DNA of 64,000 nucleotides, taken from positions 275,565-339,564 of the forward strand of contig NZ_LXYG01000016.1 in the NCBI RefSeq assembly GCF_001650905.1. The letters run 5' to 3'. The translations under genes and the position numbers were made by a program. This DNA is from Balneola sp. EhC07. GTDB taxonomy: Bacteria; Bacteroidota; Rhodothermia; Balneolales; Balneolaceae. The notes under the pieces were generated by a model that did not search any database, was not told the origin of the DNA, and worked only from the letters and a program-made list of their open reading frames with translations. This document shows positions 1 to 8,082 of the stretch, one piece after another. Position 1 is the stretch's first letter. Each line of letters starts with the position of its first letter.

Positions 1-140
1 TTTAAAATAACTAGCTTTGAATGGTAGCTTTTATCTGAAATAACCTTAGTAGGTATCAATATGTCATCACAAGAGTACGACTGAGCTAAAGATAAGGTGG
101 GTATAGTCAGTGCAAAAAGTAATATAAAGAAGCGCTTCAT
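1..140 (-). CDS. N-terminus of a secreted protein, cut by the window edge
   Basis: Reading the minus strand from an ATG at 140 gives an uninterrupted frame to the window edge (46 codons). It begins MKRFFILLFALTIPTLSLAQ, a textbook signal peptide with a basic start, a hydrophobic core and an A-Q cleavage region, followed by a polar segment containing SYSCDD. The mature part visible is too short to assign a family. The protein is therefore probably exported to the periplasm or cell surface, but its function is unknown. The gene reads away from the remnants to its right, and the AT-rich 141-259 stretch would hold its promoter. Confidence 0.6.
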   Translation of the reverse strand, partial: MKRFFILLFALTIPTLSLAQSYSCDDILIPTKVISDKSYHSKLVIL

Positions 141-259
141 ACCTGATAAATTAGTTTAAAATAACTATAAGTAATTGCGTAAATTTAACTTATTTTTAAG
201 TCAAAGTCATTTAAATGGTATTTTTTGTTTGGACGGCAAATAGGATATAATTAAGTATT

Positions 260-534
260 ATGCTTTTGATAAAGGCTAATGAAGTTGCTGACTATTTAAA
301 AGACTATCCTAATCCATCTACGAATATTTCTTATGAGATTTCGAAGACTCAGGACGTCAAGTTGTTTGTATATGACATCATTGGTAGAAAAGTTTCTGAG
401 TTAGTAAACAAGACACAGACTTCAGGTTTTTATACAGTCAATTTTGATGTGAGTCATTTAGCAAGTGGGTATACATTTATCAGTTGCAAACGCAAGATTT
501 ATCGACTAGTAAAAGAATGGTGTTGATTAAGTAA
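260..534 (+). pseudogene. Frameshifted remnant of a type IX secretion C-terminal sorting domain
   Basis: From 260 the frame reads an almost complete Por-type sorting domain: DYPNPSTNISYEI, then VYDIIGRKVSEL, then HLASG. Directly after ASG the frame goes wrong and ends at 526. The next frame gives YIYQLQTQ...SKRMVLIK and stops at 532-534, exactly the canonical ending of such domains. Adding one G to the GGG run near 469 restores ASG-V-YIYQL, so a single-base deletion explains the break. No body of a cargo protein precedes the domain: the upstream 120 bases are AT-rich and non-coding. This is either a decayed 3' end of a secreted protein gene or a truncated gene with a sequencing indel. The assignment of the domain is firm; its status as gene or relic is inferred. 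Confidence 0.7.
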
Positions 535-878
535 TTATTTGAGTTCTAAAATTAATTGTTCAAAAATACCTTGATCATACTTTGGATGCGGTAAGCTTTG
601 AAAGTTATCCGAATTGAATTCTTCTAGTTTAGGATCAGATTTTAAAAGAGCTCTTATTTCATCAATTGAATATTTTTTAGAGAGTAAAAAAATTTTATTA
701 AGTAATCTTACTTCCCATTCATCATGTACACTTGTGTTAGTATAATTTTGTGAACTTCAGGGTGAACTAAAATTAGATTGGAATCATCATTGTTATTATG
801 ATTCCAATCCATATGATGGATATGCCATCCTTTAAATTCGTTTTTTTGAAGCTTTTTAAGTCGAATCAATTTAGACAC
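535..878 (-). pseudogene. Frameshifted small HNH-like nuclease gene
   Basis: A GTG at 878 opens a minus-strand frame containing GWHIHHMDWNHNNND and SNLILVHPEVHK, which matches the HNH pattern H-H-x-D, N-N, N-L, H. The frame then runs into a short nonsense tail. From about 750 onward the neighbouring frame is open to a TAA at 535-537 and reads DEWEVRLLNKIF ... FEQLILELK, which looks like real protein. Restoring one A in the run near 747-749 joins the two as HPEVHK-NYTNTSVHDEWE, giving about 114 residues. The small size and HNH core resemble stand-alone or intron-type endonuclease families. Its stop codon touches the stop of the remnant at 260-534. Function is inferred from the motif only; a single homopolymer indel could equally be a sequencing error. 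Confidence 0.5.
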
Positions 879-898
879 AATTCACAATTAAAGAATTC

Positions 899-2380
899 TT
901 AGCTACTCTTATTTATCAAATCCTGAGCGATAATACTGGATGAAAGAACGCCGGGAAGTCCTGCACCGGGGTGAGTTCCTGCTCCAACGAAATACAGATC
1001 ATCCACATCTTCTGATTTATTATGAGGACGAAACCATGCTGATTGAGTCAAAATCGGTTCCACAGAAAATGCAGATCCTTTATGGCTGTTTAAAACATCT
1101 CTGAAATGGATCGGATCGATATAGTGCTCAGCTACTAAATTTTCTTGCAGATCGGGAAGGTAATTCTCTTCCAAGAAATTCATAATAGCATCACGATATT
1201 TAGGAGCAAACTCATTCCAATCAGTGCCACTGTCTAGATGAGGAACAGGAGAGAGCACATAAAAGCCTTCGTGTCCTTCAGGAGCAATACTTGAATCTGT
1301 TATTGTTGGCATGTGCAGATACAAAGAGAAATCATCGGCTACGTGTTTCTTATGGAAGATATCATCCAGTAAACCTTTGTAGCGCTTACCAAGAATGATG
1401 TTGTGATGTGCTAAGCCAGAATCCAAATATCGTTTTTTAGTCCCAAAGTAGATCACAAAAAGAGACATGCTGTACTTAGTACGATCGACCTTTTTATCAG
1501 TATATTTTTTTCTGTGCTTGGAGTCGATCATATTCTTATAAGTGAATCCAACATCAGCATTCGAAACTACAATGTCTGCCTCAAGAATCTCACCATCTTT
1601 TAAACGTACTCCGTTTGCTTTGCCGTTCTTAACCAGAATCTCATCTACCTCTGTTTGCAGATGGAATTTGCCTCCCTGTTCGGTAATCAATTTTTCAAAT
1701 GCATTCACGATCGCTCCGGTGCCGCCCATTGCATAATGAACGCCCCATTCTCTTTCCAAGTAATGGATCATTGCATAAATGGAAGTAGTATCAAAAGGAT
1801 TACCTCCTACTAATAATGGATGAAATGAAAAGCATTGACGTAAAAAATCATCTTTTATAAACTTAGAAACATATTTATAAACGGTTTTATAGGATTGTAG
1901 CTTGATGAGATCAGGAGCAACTTTCATCATATCCATAAACTTCAAAAAAGGCTGATCTGCAAGCTCCACAAATCCTTTTTGAAAAATGGCTTTAGTAGTT
2001 TTTAAGAACTTTTCGTAACCGGCTACATCACCCGGACTTCTTTTCTCAATTTCTTTGATCGTAAATTCATGATCATTGTTATAATCAAATTTTTCGCCAT
2101 TATGGTCGAATATTCTGTAGAAAGGATCACATGGAACAAATTCTACATAATCAGATCTTTTTTTACCGGCAGCTTCCCAGATATCATCAAACATAAATGG
2201 AGCAGTAATTACTGTAGGACCTCCATCAAATTTAAATCCGTTTTTCTCATAAACATAAGCACGTCCCCCAAGTTTATCTCTCTTTTCTAAAACGGTAACA
2301 TCATGTCCGGCAGATAGCAAACGAGAAGCCGCTCCTAATCCTCCGAAACCACTTCCAATAACAATGATCTTTTTTTTCAT
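899..2380 (-). CDS. crtI: Phytoene desaturase family protein (CrtI-type)
   Basis: This 493-residue FAD enzyme begins with the dinucleotide-binding motif [15 protein letters not shown] (about residues 6-20), followed by the acidic strand end [13 protein letters not shown]. It has FDGGPTVIT near residue 55, and it ends with [19 protein letters not shown], the C-terminal FAD signature of carotenoid desaturases. CrtI removes hydrogens from phytoene to make coloured lycopene-type carotenes at the membrane. Length is typical (490-510). Related CrtI-like enzymes act as carotene isomerases or ketolases, so the exact step is inferred. No phytoene synthase is adjacent, so the rest of the pathway must lie outside the window. 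It lies downstream of rlpA on the same strand with a 62-bp gap. Confidence 0.88.
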   Translation of the reverse strand: MKKKIIVIGSGFGGLGAASRLLSAGHDVTVLEKRDKLGGRAYVYEKNGFKFDGGPTVITAPFMFDDIWEAAGKKRSDYVEFVPCDPFYRIFDHNGEKFDYNNDHEFTIKEIEKRSPGDVAGYEKFLKTTKAIFQKGFVELADQPFLKFMDMMKVAPDLIKLQSYKTVYKYVSKFIKDDFLRQCFSFHPLLVGGNPFDTTSIYAMIHYLEREWGVHYAMGGTGAIVNAFEKLITEQGGKFHLQTEVDEILVKNGKANGVRLKDGEILEADIVVSNADVGFTYKNMIDSKHRKKYTDKKVDRTKYSMSLFVIYFGTKKRYLDSGLAHHNIILGKRYKGLLDDIFHKKHVADDFSLYLHMPTITDSSIAPEGHEGFYVLSPVPHLDSGTDWNEFAPKYRDAIMNFLEENYLPDLQENLVAEHYIDPIHFRDVLNSHKGSAFSVEPILTQSAWFRPHNKSEDVDDLYFVGAGTHPGAGLPGVLSSSIIAQDLINKSS

Positions 2381-2442
2381 GCTGAATTTTTATTCGGTTC
2401 AATCGCTAAACCGAAAAACACACGGAATCAATCCCGGGTTAA

Positions 2443-3141
2443 TTAATCGTTTTCGATTTGTTTTATAAAACCGTTAAATCCTTGTCTTTTAAGGCTCCGC
2501 ATATCTTTTTCAGCTTTACTACGGTCTTTATAAAGTCCGTAGTAGATTCTGTATACCGTTCCCGAGTTTAGATTCAGAGTTTCAACTCGGCTGCCTTTTA
2601 TTTTGTTGGATTGTGTTTGAGCCGGTGCGAGGTCATTATAAGAGCCTAGCTGAACAGTGTAGGTAGGAACTTTAAGATCAGTGACTCTTGAGTTCTTGAG
2701 GTCGCCTTTAACAAGATAAAGTTTAACATTGGCGGTTCCGGGACCTATCATATCAACAGCCTGAGCAGCTCCTTTTGATAAGTCAATGATCCTGTCTTTA
2801 GCAAAAGGACCCCGATCATTAATTCTTACACGGATTGATTTTCCATTGTCCTCATTTACTACAATAACTTCTGAATTGAACGGAAGTGTGCGATGGGCAG
2901 CAGAGATTCCATTCATATCAAAGGTTTCTCCATTAGCCGTTAAACGACCATTAAAATTGGGGCCGTACCAACTTGCGACTCCTGTTTCAATTAACCGCCC
3001 TTTTTTAGTGGGTAATGAGGATGTAGATGTAGTTACAGTGCTATTCGCATCTCCTGTATTAGATGTCCGCCGTGTTGCGCCACAAGACATAAGAAACATG
3101 AGTGTTACTACACACAGAAGCACATGTTTTAATAATCGCAT
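2443..3141 (-). CDS. rlpA: RlpA-family septal ring lytic transglycosylase lipoprotein with SPOR domain
   Basis: The start was set at the ATG at 3141 because it places a lipoprotein signal (MRLLKHVLL..., lipobox LMSC) directly at the N-terminus; an in-frame ATG 36 bases upstream would bury it. Residues about 50-140 form the double-psi beta-barrel: GVASWYGPNFNGRLTANGE, AAHRTLPF, then RINDRGPFAKDRIIDLS with the catalytic-type Asp. Residues about 160-230 form a SPOR domain (YTVQLGSYND ... KRQGFNGFIK) that binds denuded peptidoglycan at division sites. RlpA proteins cleave such glycan strands in the outer-membrane/periplasm zone. The gene diverges from the secreted-protein gene at 3260. Confidence 0.9.
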   Translation of the reverse strand: MRLLKHVLLCVVTLMFLMSCGATRRTSNTGDANSTVTTSTSSLPTKKGRLIETGVASWYGPNFNGRLTANGETFDMNGISAAHRTLPFNSEVIVVNEDNGKSIRVRINDRGPFAKDRIIDLSKGAAQAVDMIGPGTANVKLYLVKGDLKNSRVTDLKVPTYTVQLGSYNDLAPAQTQSNKIKGSRVETLNLNSGTVYRIYYGLYKDRSKAEKDMRSLKRQGFNGFIKQIEND

Positions 3142-3259
3142 AGATAGATGATGAGTTTTCACTGTGAAGATAAACAATTCATATACCTAAATACCACCCA
3201 AATGGGTAGTGAAAAAATAGATGCATTAGAGTACGTTAGCGACAACCAAATTGAATATT

Positions 3260-3769
3260 ATGAATTATAAGTCTTGTTTTTATATAGTTTGCCTAATCGT
3301 ATTAATGCCAATAAGTGTATTTTCTCAAAGTGGGATTTTGCCGGCTTCAGGATTTGTATCCAATAATAACGTATCTCTGGTCTTTTCAGCCGGAGAAACA
3401 ATTGTTGGCGAGTTTGGGAATGAGTCAATGAGCCTGATCGTGGTTTCTATTCCGGATCTTCCTGTTATCCCAACTTCTATTGATGAACAGGGAGACTTAC
3501 CTAAAGAGTTTGGCTTAAGTCAGAATTATCCAAATCCTTTTAACCCTTCTACAACTATAAATTATGCTTTACCAAAAGCCTCAGATGTCTCAATAGATGT
3601 ATTCAATATTCTGGGAAAGAAGGTTGCTTCATTGGTGAATCAAAGAAAAACAGCGGGTAATCATTCCGTACAGTTTCAAGCCGCTAACCTTTCGAGTGGA
3701 GTGTATTTCTACACACTTCGTGTTGGCGGAAGAGTGCTCAAATCACAAAGAATGTTATTAATCAAATAA
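3260..3769 (+). CDS. Small secreted protein with type IX C-terminal sorting domain
   Basis: About 170 residues: a signal peptide (hydrophobic CFYIVCLIVLMPISVFSQ), a short mature part with VSLVFSAGETIVGEFG, then a complete sorting domain. That domain reads LSQNYPNPFNPSTTINYAL, then VSIDVFNILGKKVASL, then LSSGVYFYTL, and ends KSQRMLLIK. Such domains direct proteins through type IX secretion to the cell surface in the Bacteroidota-Balneolota lineages. The mature portion is only about 60 residues and is not recognised as an enzyme. A TTG at 3251 is an alternative start in the same frame; the ATG was preferred. The gene ends 10 bases before the S74 protein gene, so the two are probably one transcript. 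Confidence 0.75.
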   Translation: MNYKSCFYIVCLIVLMPISVFSQSGILPASGFVSNNNVSLVFSAGETIVGEFGNESMSLIVVSIPDLPVIPTSIDEQGDLPKEFGLSQNYPNPFNPSTTINYALPKASDVSIDVFNILGKKVASLVNQRKTAGNHSVQFQAANLSSGVYFYTLRVGGRVLKSQRMLLIK

Positions 3770-3779
3770 ATAAAAAGTC

Positions 3780-6110
3780 ATGAAATCAATTCTACAAAAG
3801 ATAGTATTTAGTTTTATCGTAGTTCTTGTGACAGCAGTCAGTGCTTACGCACAGGTTCCACAAGGCTTCAATTTTCAGGCGGTTGCTCGGGGAGCAACAG
3901 GAGATATTTTAGCTGAACAAGCTTTAGGGGTACAAGTTTCTATCATTAAAGGAACAGAAGACGGGAATCCCGTTTATGAAGAAGCGCATACTGTGACAAC
4001 GAATCCTTTGGGACTAATCCAGATCGTAATTGGAGAAGGAACTGCATCTGAAGGAAACGATTTTTCAGCGATTGATTTCGGAAACGATAATTATTTCGTG
4101 AAACTAGCTATAGATCCTGCCGGAGGTACTGAATATGAGGATCTGGGGACTACAAGATTACTTTCTGTTCCTTATGCACTAGTTGCTCAAAAAGCGGTTG
4201 AGGGAAGTAGCACAGGTACAGAGATACCATTGAATATAGATTTAAATACCGAAAATGCAGACTCCTCATTGATTATCAGTATAGAGGGTGATAAGACAGC
4301 AAAACCATTTCAGGTATTTAGTAGATCTAGTGGATTTAACGGTGCTATTTGGGGAGAAGCAATAAGTGATGCATCTAATTCGAATAACCAAAGAGGGACT
4401 TACGGAATGGCAAATGGCTCAGGAACCGGAGACCATTTTGGTCTATTTGGAGGCGCTGTAAATTTTGATGCTACCGGAGGTGTTAGAAGAGGAGTTCATG
4501 GACAAGCAGCTTCTAAAGCTAAATATAACTACGGCGTTTTTGGACTTGCTGCAGGAGATGGAAATGGTGAGTCTGATACAGATCCAGAAAACGGAGATTT
4601 TGGTTCCTTTAACTTAGGTGGATACTTCCAGGCTTATGGAAACTTAAATGGTAACACTGGTGCCCAAGGAATTTCTGCCGGAGAAAACGGTAGCCTCAGA
4701 AATTTTGGATTGATTGGTACTTCAAGAACCAGTGCTGAAGGAAGAAATATTGGGTTACGTGCAGAGGCATTTAATTCGCTCACAGAGAATACGGGAGCAG
4801 AAGTTGTTGCAACAGGAGCTAATAATAATATTGGTTTACGTGCACAAGCTTTTAATGGAACATCAAACATTGCAATTATTGCTGAAGGTGATACAGCTGC
4901 TATCTTGAACGGTCACTCAATAATTAATGGAGACCTTACCGTTAACGGAAATATTTTTGGTTCTGTTGGAAGCGGAAGTGCAAACGGGCAAACTCTGGAT
5001 TCATTATTCATTTCAGCTCAACCTGAAGCAGAGTATCAGAGGAGTACAGCTTTCTATCCGGGATTTCTTCGTAACACTGATCAGGATGGAAATTTTGTAA
5101 CTCTGTCAAGAAGAGCCTTGCAATATGGTGATGTTGACTCAGAAGGGACGGGATTCGTATATAATTGGTTCAATAAAGGAGGTGCACAGGTTGCAAATGC
5201 AGACTATGCAAATGGAGAACGGGCTACAGGAATGAATGGCGGCTATTTCTACATGGATATTTATAAGAACGAAAATTTCTATGTACCACTCCAGTTTGGA
5301 ATTCAGAATGCTGCAGAAGGTGGCAGATCATGGTTTGAAATGAGCTCACTAGCCAGACAAGAAAGTGGATTGGGAGCTTTATTAAATATCCATATTTCGA
5401 ATGACCCAGCCGGCAATGACCCTTCTGGTGAATCTTCACAGGTAACGATGTTTGGAGACACAAGCCCGAATTTCCAATACGGAGGTCAGTCTTGGGAGAA
5501 TAATGATCTGGCATTCTTAAACATTTTCGGAAGTACCCCTAGTGGAGATGGATGGTATCTCACAAATGCAGAGATTCATGTAGCTTCAGATGGTACGGAT
5601 GAATGGGGAGCTGTGAGTCTGAAGAAGACGAATATTGTTGGACAAACAAGTCAGGAAACCATCTTATTAGACGGCGGAAACGGAAATATCAATATTTCAG
5701 GAACATTGAATCAGTCTTCTGATGAACGATTGAAAAAAGACATCAGAACTTTAGATAATGCTCTTGAGAAAACTATGGAAATGCGTGGAGTTTCATACAC
5801 GTGGAAGACAGATGTATCTAACGAAGATCCACAAATTGGTGTGATTGCACAGGAAGTAGAGAAAATCTATCCTGAGTTTGTACGGACTGATGAAAACGGC
5901 ATGAAATCCGTGAATTATGCACAAATGACAGCGGTGCTGATCGAAGCCGTAAAAGCTTTGAATCTTGAACTGCAGGAATTAAAAAATGATAATGCCACAC
6001 TTCAGGCTAAAGTTGACAAACAGCAAGAACTTGAGATTAGATTATCACGAATCGAAAAATTGTTGAGTTCCGGTAATGGAAATACAACCTACTCTTTAAC
6101 TGAAGATTAA
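3780..6110 (+). CDS. Secreted fibre-like protein with C-terminal peptidase S74 chaperone domain
   Basis: The 776-residue product has a signal peptide (FSFIVVLVTAVSAYAQ) and an N-terminal domain typical of Bacteroidota surface proteins (VPQGFNFQAVAR ... GLIQIVIGEG ... LLSVPYALVAQKA, residues 25-150). A long Gly/Asn-rich beta-rich middle follows. The C-terminus carries the S74 intramolecular chaperone signature SSDERLKKDIRTLDNALEK (about residue 655), then WKTDVSNEDPQIGVIAQEVE and a coiled-coil tail ending near residue 770. In phage tail spikes this domain trimerises the fibre and then cleaves itself off before the Ser of the S-D-E-R motif. It probably forms a trimeric cell-surface fibre. Cotranscription with the small sorting-domain protein upstream is likely from the 10-base gap. 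Confidence 0.82.
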   Translation: MKSILQKIVFSFIVVLVTAVSAYAQVPQGFNFQAVARGATGDILAEQALGVQVSIIKGTEDGNPVYEEAHTVTTNPLGLIQIVIGEGTASEGNDFSAIDFGNDNYFVKLAIDPAGGTEYEDLGTTRLLSVPYALVAQKAVEGSSTGTEIPLNIDLNTENADSSLIISIEGDKTAKPFQVFSRSSGFNGAIWGEAISDASNSNNQRGTYGMANGSGTGDHFGLFGGAVNFDATGGVRRGVHGQAASKAKYNYGVFGLAAGDGNGESDTDPENGDFGSFNLGGYFQAYGNLNGNTGAQGISAGENGSLRNFGLIGTSRTSAEGRNIGLRAEAFNSLTENTGAEVVATGANNNIGLRAQAFNGTSNIAIIAEGDTAAILNGHSIINGDLTVNGNIFGSVGSGSANGQTLDSLFISAQPEAEYQRSTAFYPGFLRNTDQDGNFVTLSRRALQYGDVDSEGTGFVYNWFNKGGAQVANADYANGERATGMNGGYFYMDIYKNENFYVPLQFGIQNAAEGGRSWFEMSSLARQESGLGALLNIHISNDPAGNDPSGESSQVTMFGDTSPNFQYGGQSWENNDLAFLNIFGSTPSGDGWYLTNAEIHVASDGTDEWGAVSLKKTNIVGQTSQETILLDGGNGNINISGTLNQSSDERLKKDIRTLDNALEKTMEMRGVSYTWKTDVSNEDPQIGVIAQEVEKIYPEFVRTDENGMKSVNYAQMTAVLIEAVKALNLELQELKNDNATLQAKVDKQQELEIRLSRIEKLLSSGNGNTTYSLTED

Positions 6111-6116
6111 AATTAA

Positions 6117-6177
6117 CAGCAGTAATAAACACCTGAAGGTTTGGTGAGGGACCAACCAAAGGGTGTTTACTCTGCTG
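6117..6177 (+). other. Structured 3' element after the S74 gene
   Basis: The arms CAGCAG...TAAACACC (6117-6133) and GGTGTTTAC..CTGCTG (6162-6177) pair with a small bulge. Inside them GGTTTGGT and ACCAACC form a second stem, so the RNA would fold as a long, two-level hairpin. No T-tract follows directly; the classical terminator lies 50 bases further on. It may protect the 3' end of the long surface-protein transcript. Seen as sequence symmetry only. Confidence 0.35.
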
Positions 6178-6228
6178 TAGATCCGAAATAGTTGTTGTAG
6201 CTTAGTTAAATTGTTCAGGTTGTAGGTA

Positions 6229-6260
6229 AGCCCGCTTGATTTCTATCAAGCGGGTTTTTG
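6229..6260 (+). terminator. Rho-independent terminator
   Basis: A perfect 10-bp stem CCCGCTTGAT / ATCAAGCGGG (6231-6240 and 6245-6254) with a TTCT loop is followed by TTTTTGTTTT. It ends the transcript of the two secreted-protein genes. Confidence 0.85.
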
Positions 6261-6266
6261 TTTTAA

Positions 6267-6298
6267 TTTTGGTCAGGATTATAAGGGCTGTATCTTCT
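6267..6298 (+). promoter_or_regulatory. Putative Bacteroidota-type promoter of the rhomboid gene
   Basis: TTTTG at 6267-6271 is followed after 19 bases by TATCTTCT at 6291-6298. This fits the -33 TTG / -7 TAnnTTTG layout used by the primary sigma factor of this lineage. The start codon is 23 bases downstream and a strong terminator sits just upstream, so a promoter is required here. Confidence 0.5.
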
Positions 6299-6321
6299 TG
6301 TTAATCTAATTTATCTACAGA

Positions 6322-6915
6322 ATGTATATTACTTATTATCTGATTGCAGCCAATGCGATTGTTTCTCTTGTTGGGTTATTTATGAATCCAAAAGTAATTG
6401 AAGTTGGGATGATGATGCCTTACCGGACCATCAGGAACAAGTCTTGGTACGAGTTGATAACATCCGGCTTCGTTCATGGAAGCGTATCTCATTTGTTATT
6501 TAATATGATAACGCTCTTTTTCTTTGGGCCTGTTTTAGAAATGCAGATTGGAGAGGTTCAGTTTCTGGGACTCTATTTTACCGGTTTGATCGCATCCTCA
6601 ATTCCGTCTTTAATAAAACATAAAGACAATCCACAGTATGCAACACTGGGTGCTTCGGGAGCAGTTGAAGCTGTTCTGTTTGGCTTTATTCTCTTATTCC
6701 CATTTGAGCCTCTTTACCTGATGTTAATTCCTATAGAAATTCCGGCGCTGTTATTTGGAGTAGCCTTTATCGGATACAGCATTTACGCGAGCAAAAAGGA
6801 AGGAACTATTAATCATGAAGCTCATATTGCAGGCGCTGCATGGGGAGTGATTTACATGCTGGCTTTTGTTCCCTTTGCACTCGATCACGTATTATCGATG
6901 TTGGGACTAAATTAG
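6322..6915 (+). CDS. Rhomboid-family intramembrane serine protease
   Basis: The 197-residue membrane protein has about six transmembrane segments. It carries the rhomboid signatures FVHGSVSHLLFNM (residues 51-63, with the conserved H and N), the catalytic serine loop TLGASGAVEAV (about residue 113) and the partner histidine in NHEAHIAGAAWG (about residue 172). Rhomboids cleave substrate helices inside the membrane. The Ser-His dyad is intact, so activity is expected; substrates cannot be told from sequence. It is a single-gene unit between a terminator upstream and an inverted repeat downstream, convergent with serC. Confidence 0.88.
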   Translation: MYITYYLIAANAIVSLVGLFMNPKVIEVGMMMPYRTIRNKSWYELITSGFVHGSVSHLLFNMITLFFFGPVLEMQIGEVQFLGLYFTGLIASSIPSLIKHKDNPQYATLGASGAVEAVLFGFILLFPFEPLYLMLIPIEIPALLFGVAFIGYSIYASKKEGTINHEAHIAGAAWGVIYMLAFVPFALDHVLSMLGLN

Positions 6916-6928
6916 TAACTAGTATTGT

Positions 6929-6972
6929 GTACTTAGATGTTAGGCTGTTTATACGTTCTAACATCTAAGTAC
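6929..6972. terminator. Inverted repeat between convergent genes
   Basis: Perfect 15-base arms GTACTTAGATGTTAG (6929-6943) and CTAACATCTAAGTAC (6958-6972) are separated by 14 bases. The hairpin lies between the convergent rhomboid and serC genes and probably acts as a bidirectional terminator. A-T rich flanks supply weak T-tracts on both strands. Confidence 0.55.
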
Positions 6973-6984
6973 TAATTACTAAAT

Positions 6985-8064
6985 TTATCCATTCTTGCTT
7001 CTGAAATCTTTCATGAAATCAGTCAAAGCTTTTACACTACTCAACTCACAAGCATTGTAAATACTGGCTCTGATACCACCCACACTTCTGTGTCCTTTAA
7101 GAGCAACAAGATCGTGAGTTTTTGCTTCTGATAAGAATTGTTGTTCCAGATCTTCAGAAGGTAAACGGAAGGTTACGTTCATTTTTGATCGGGATTCAAG
7201 CTCAGCAGTTCCGCGATAAAAATCATCCGAATCGATAGTGCTGTAAAGAAGTTCAGCTTTTTCGGTGTTCACTTTTTCAAAATGCTTAAGGCCACCTTTA
7301 TTCTCCAGCCACTTAAGAACTAAGCTTACCAAATAAATAGTAAATGTTGGCGGAGTATGAAACAACTTGGCAGTGTGTGTTCGGTAATCAAGCATAGTTG
7401 GAATATCAGATTTGCTGATCTTAGCCAAAAAATCTTTTCTGATAATAACTACAGCAACACCGGATGGCCCCAGATTCTTTTGTGCACCTGCATAGATTAA
7501 TCCATACTTATCAATGTTGATAGGGCGGGAAAGAAAATCTGAAGAAGCATCACAAATTAAAGGCACACCGTTGGTTTCAGGTTCAGAAGGGAACTGCGTA
7601 CCAAAAATTGTATTATTGGAAGTATAATGAACAAAATTGGCATCAGGAGTTAAATTCAGATCTCCGGAAGTTGGTACTCTGCTAAAGTTAGAATCCTCAC
7701 TGCTGAAAGCAATATTTACGTTTCCGAATCTCTTTGCTTCTTTAATTGCTTTCTGGGACCACGCACCTGTATTGATGTAATCAGCTGTATCACCTTCATT
7801 TAGAAAGTTCATCGCAAGTTGAAGAAATTGTAAACTTGCACCACCCTGAAGGAATACAACCTCAAAATCATCTCCAAGACCAAGGATGTTTTTAAGGCTT
7901 TCGGTAGCATCTGTATTTACTTTGGTGTAGTCCGGCCCACGATGACTCATTTCCATTATAGAAGAGCCGGTTCCGTTGTAGTTTAATAGTTCAGATTGAG
8001 CTTGTTCTAAAACTTCCAGTGGTAAAGCAGCTGGACCTGCACTAAAATTATGAGCGCGTTTCAT
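6985..8064 (-). CDS. serC: Phosphoserine aminotransferase
   Basis: SerC transfers an amino group from glutamate to 3-phosphohydroxypyruvate, giving phosphoserine, with pyridoxal phosphate as cofactor; it also serves vitamin B6 synthesis. The 359-residue length is typical (about 360). The family start HNFSAGPAALPLEVLEQAQ is present, with SIMEMSHRGPDY at residues 35-46, FLQGGASLQF near 74 and the PLP-lysine region GLIYAGAQKNLGPSGV near 190. The C-terminal motif HRSVGGIRASIYNA is also present. It lies 18 bases downstream of the DUF1015 gene on the same strand. That pairing is seen in many genomes and suggests a serine-metabolism operon. Confidence 0.95.
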   Translation of the reverse strand: MKRAHNFSAGPAALPLEVLEQAQSELLNYNGTGSSIMEMSHRGPDYTKVNTDATESLKNILGLGDDFEVVFLQGGASLQFLQLAMNFLNEGDTADYINTGAWSQKAIKEAKRFGNVNIAFSSEDSNFSRVPTSGDLNLTPDANFVHYTSNNTIFGTQFPSEPETNGVPLICDASSDFLSRPINIDKYGLIYAGAQKNLGPSGVAVVIIRKDFLAKISKSDIPTMLDYRTHTAKLFHTPPTFTIYLVSLVLKWLENKGGLKHFEKVNTEKAELLYSTIDSDDFYRGTAELESRSKMNVTFRLPSEDLEQQFLSEAKTHDLVALKGHRSVGGIRASIYNACELSSVKALTDFMKDFRSKNG

Positions 8065-8082
8065 GTAATAAGTGAGTGTGAG

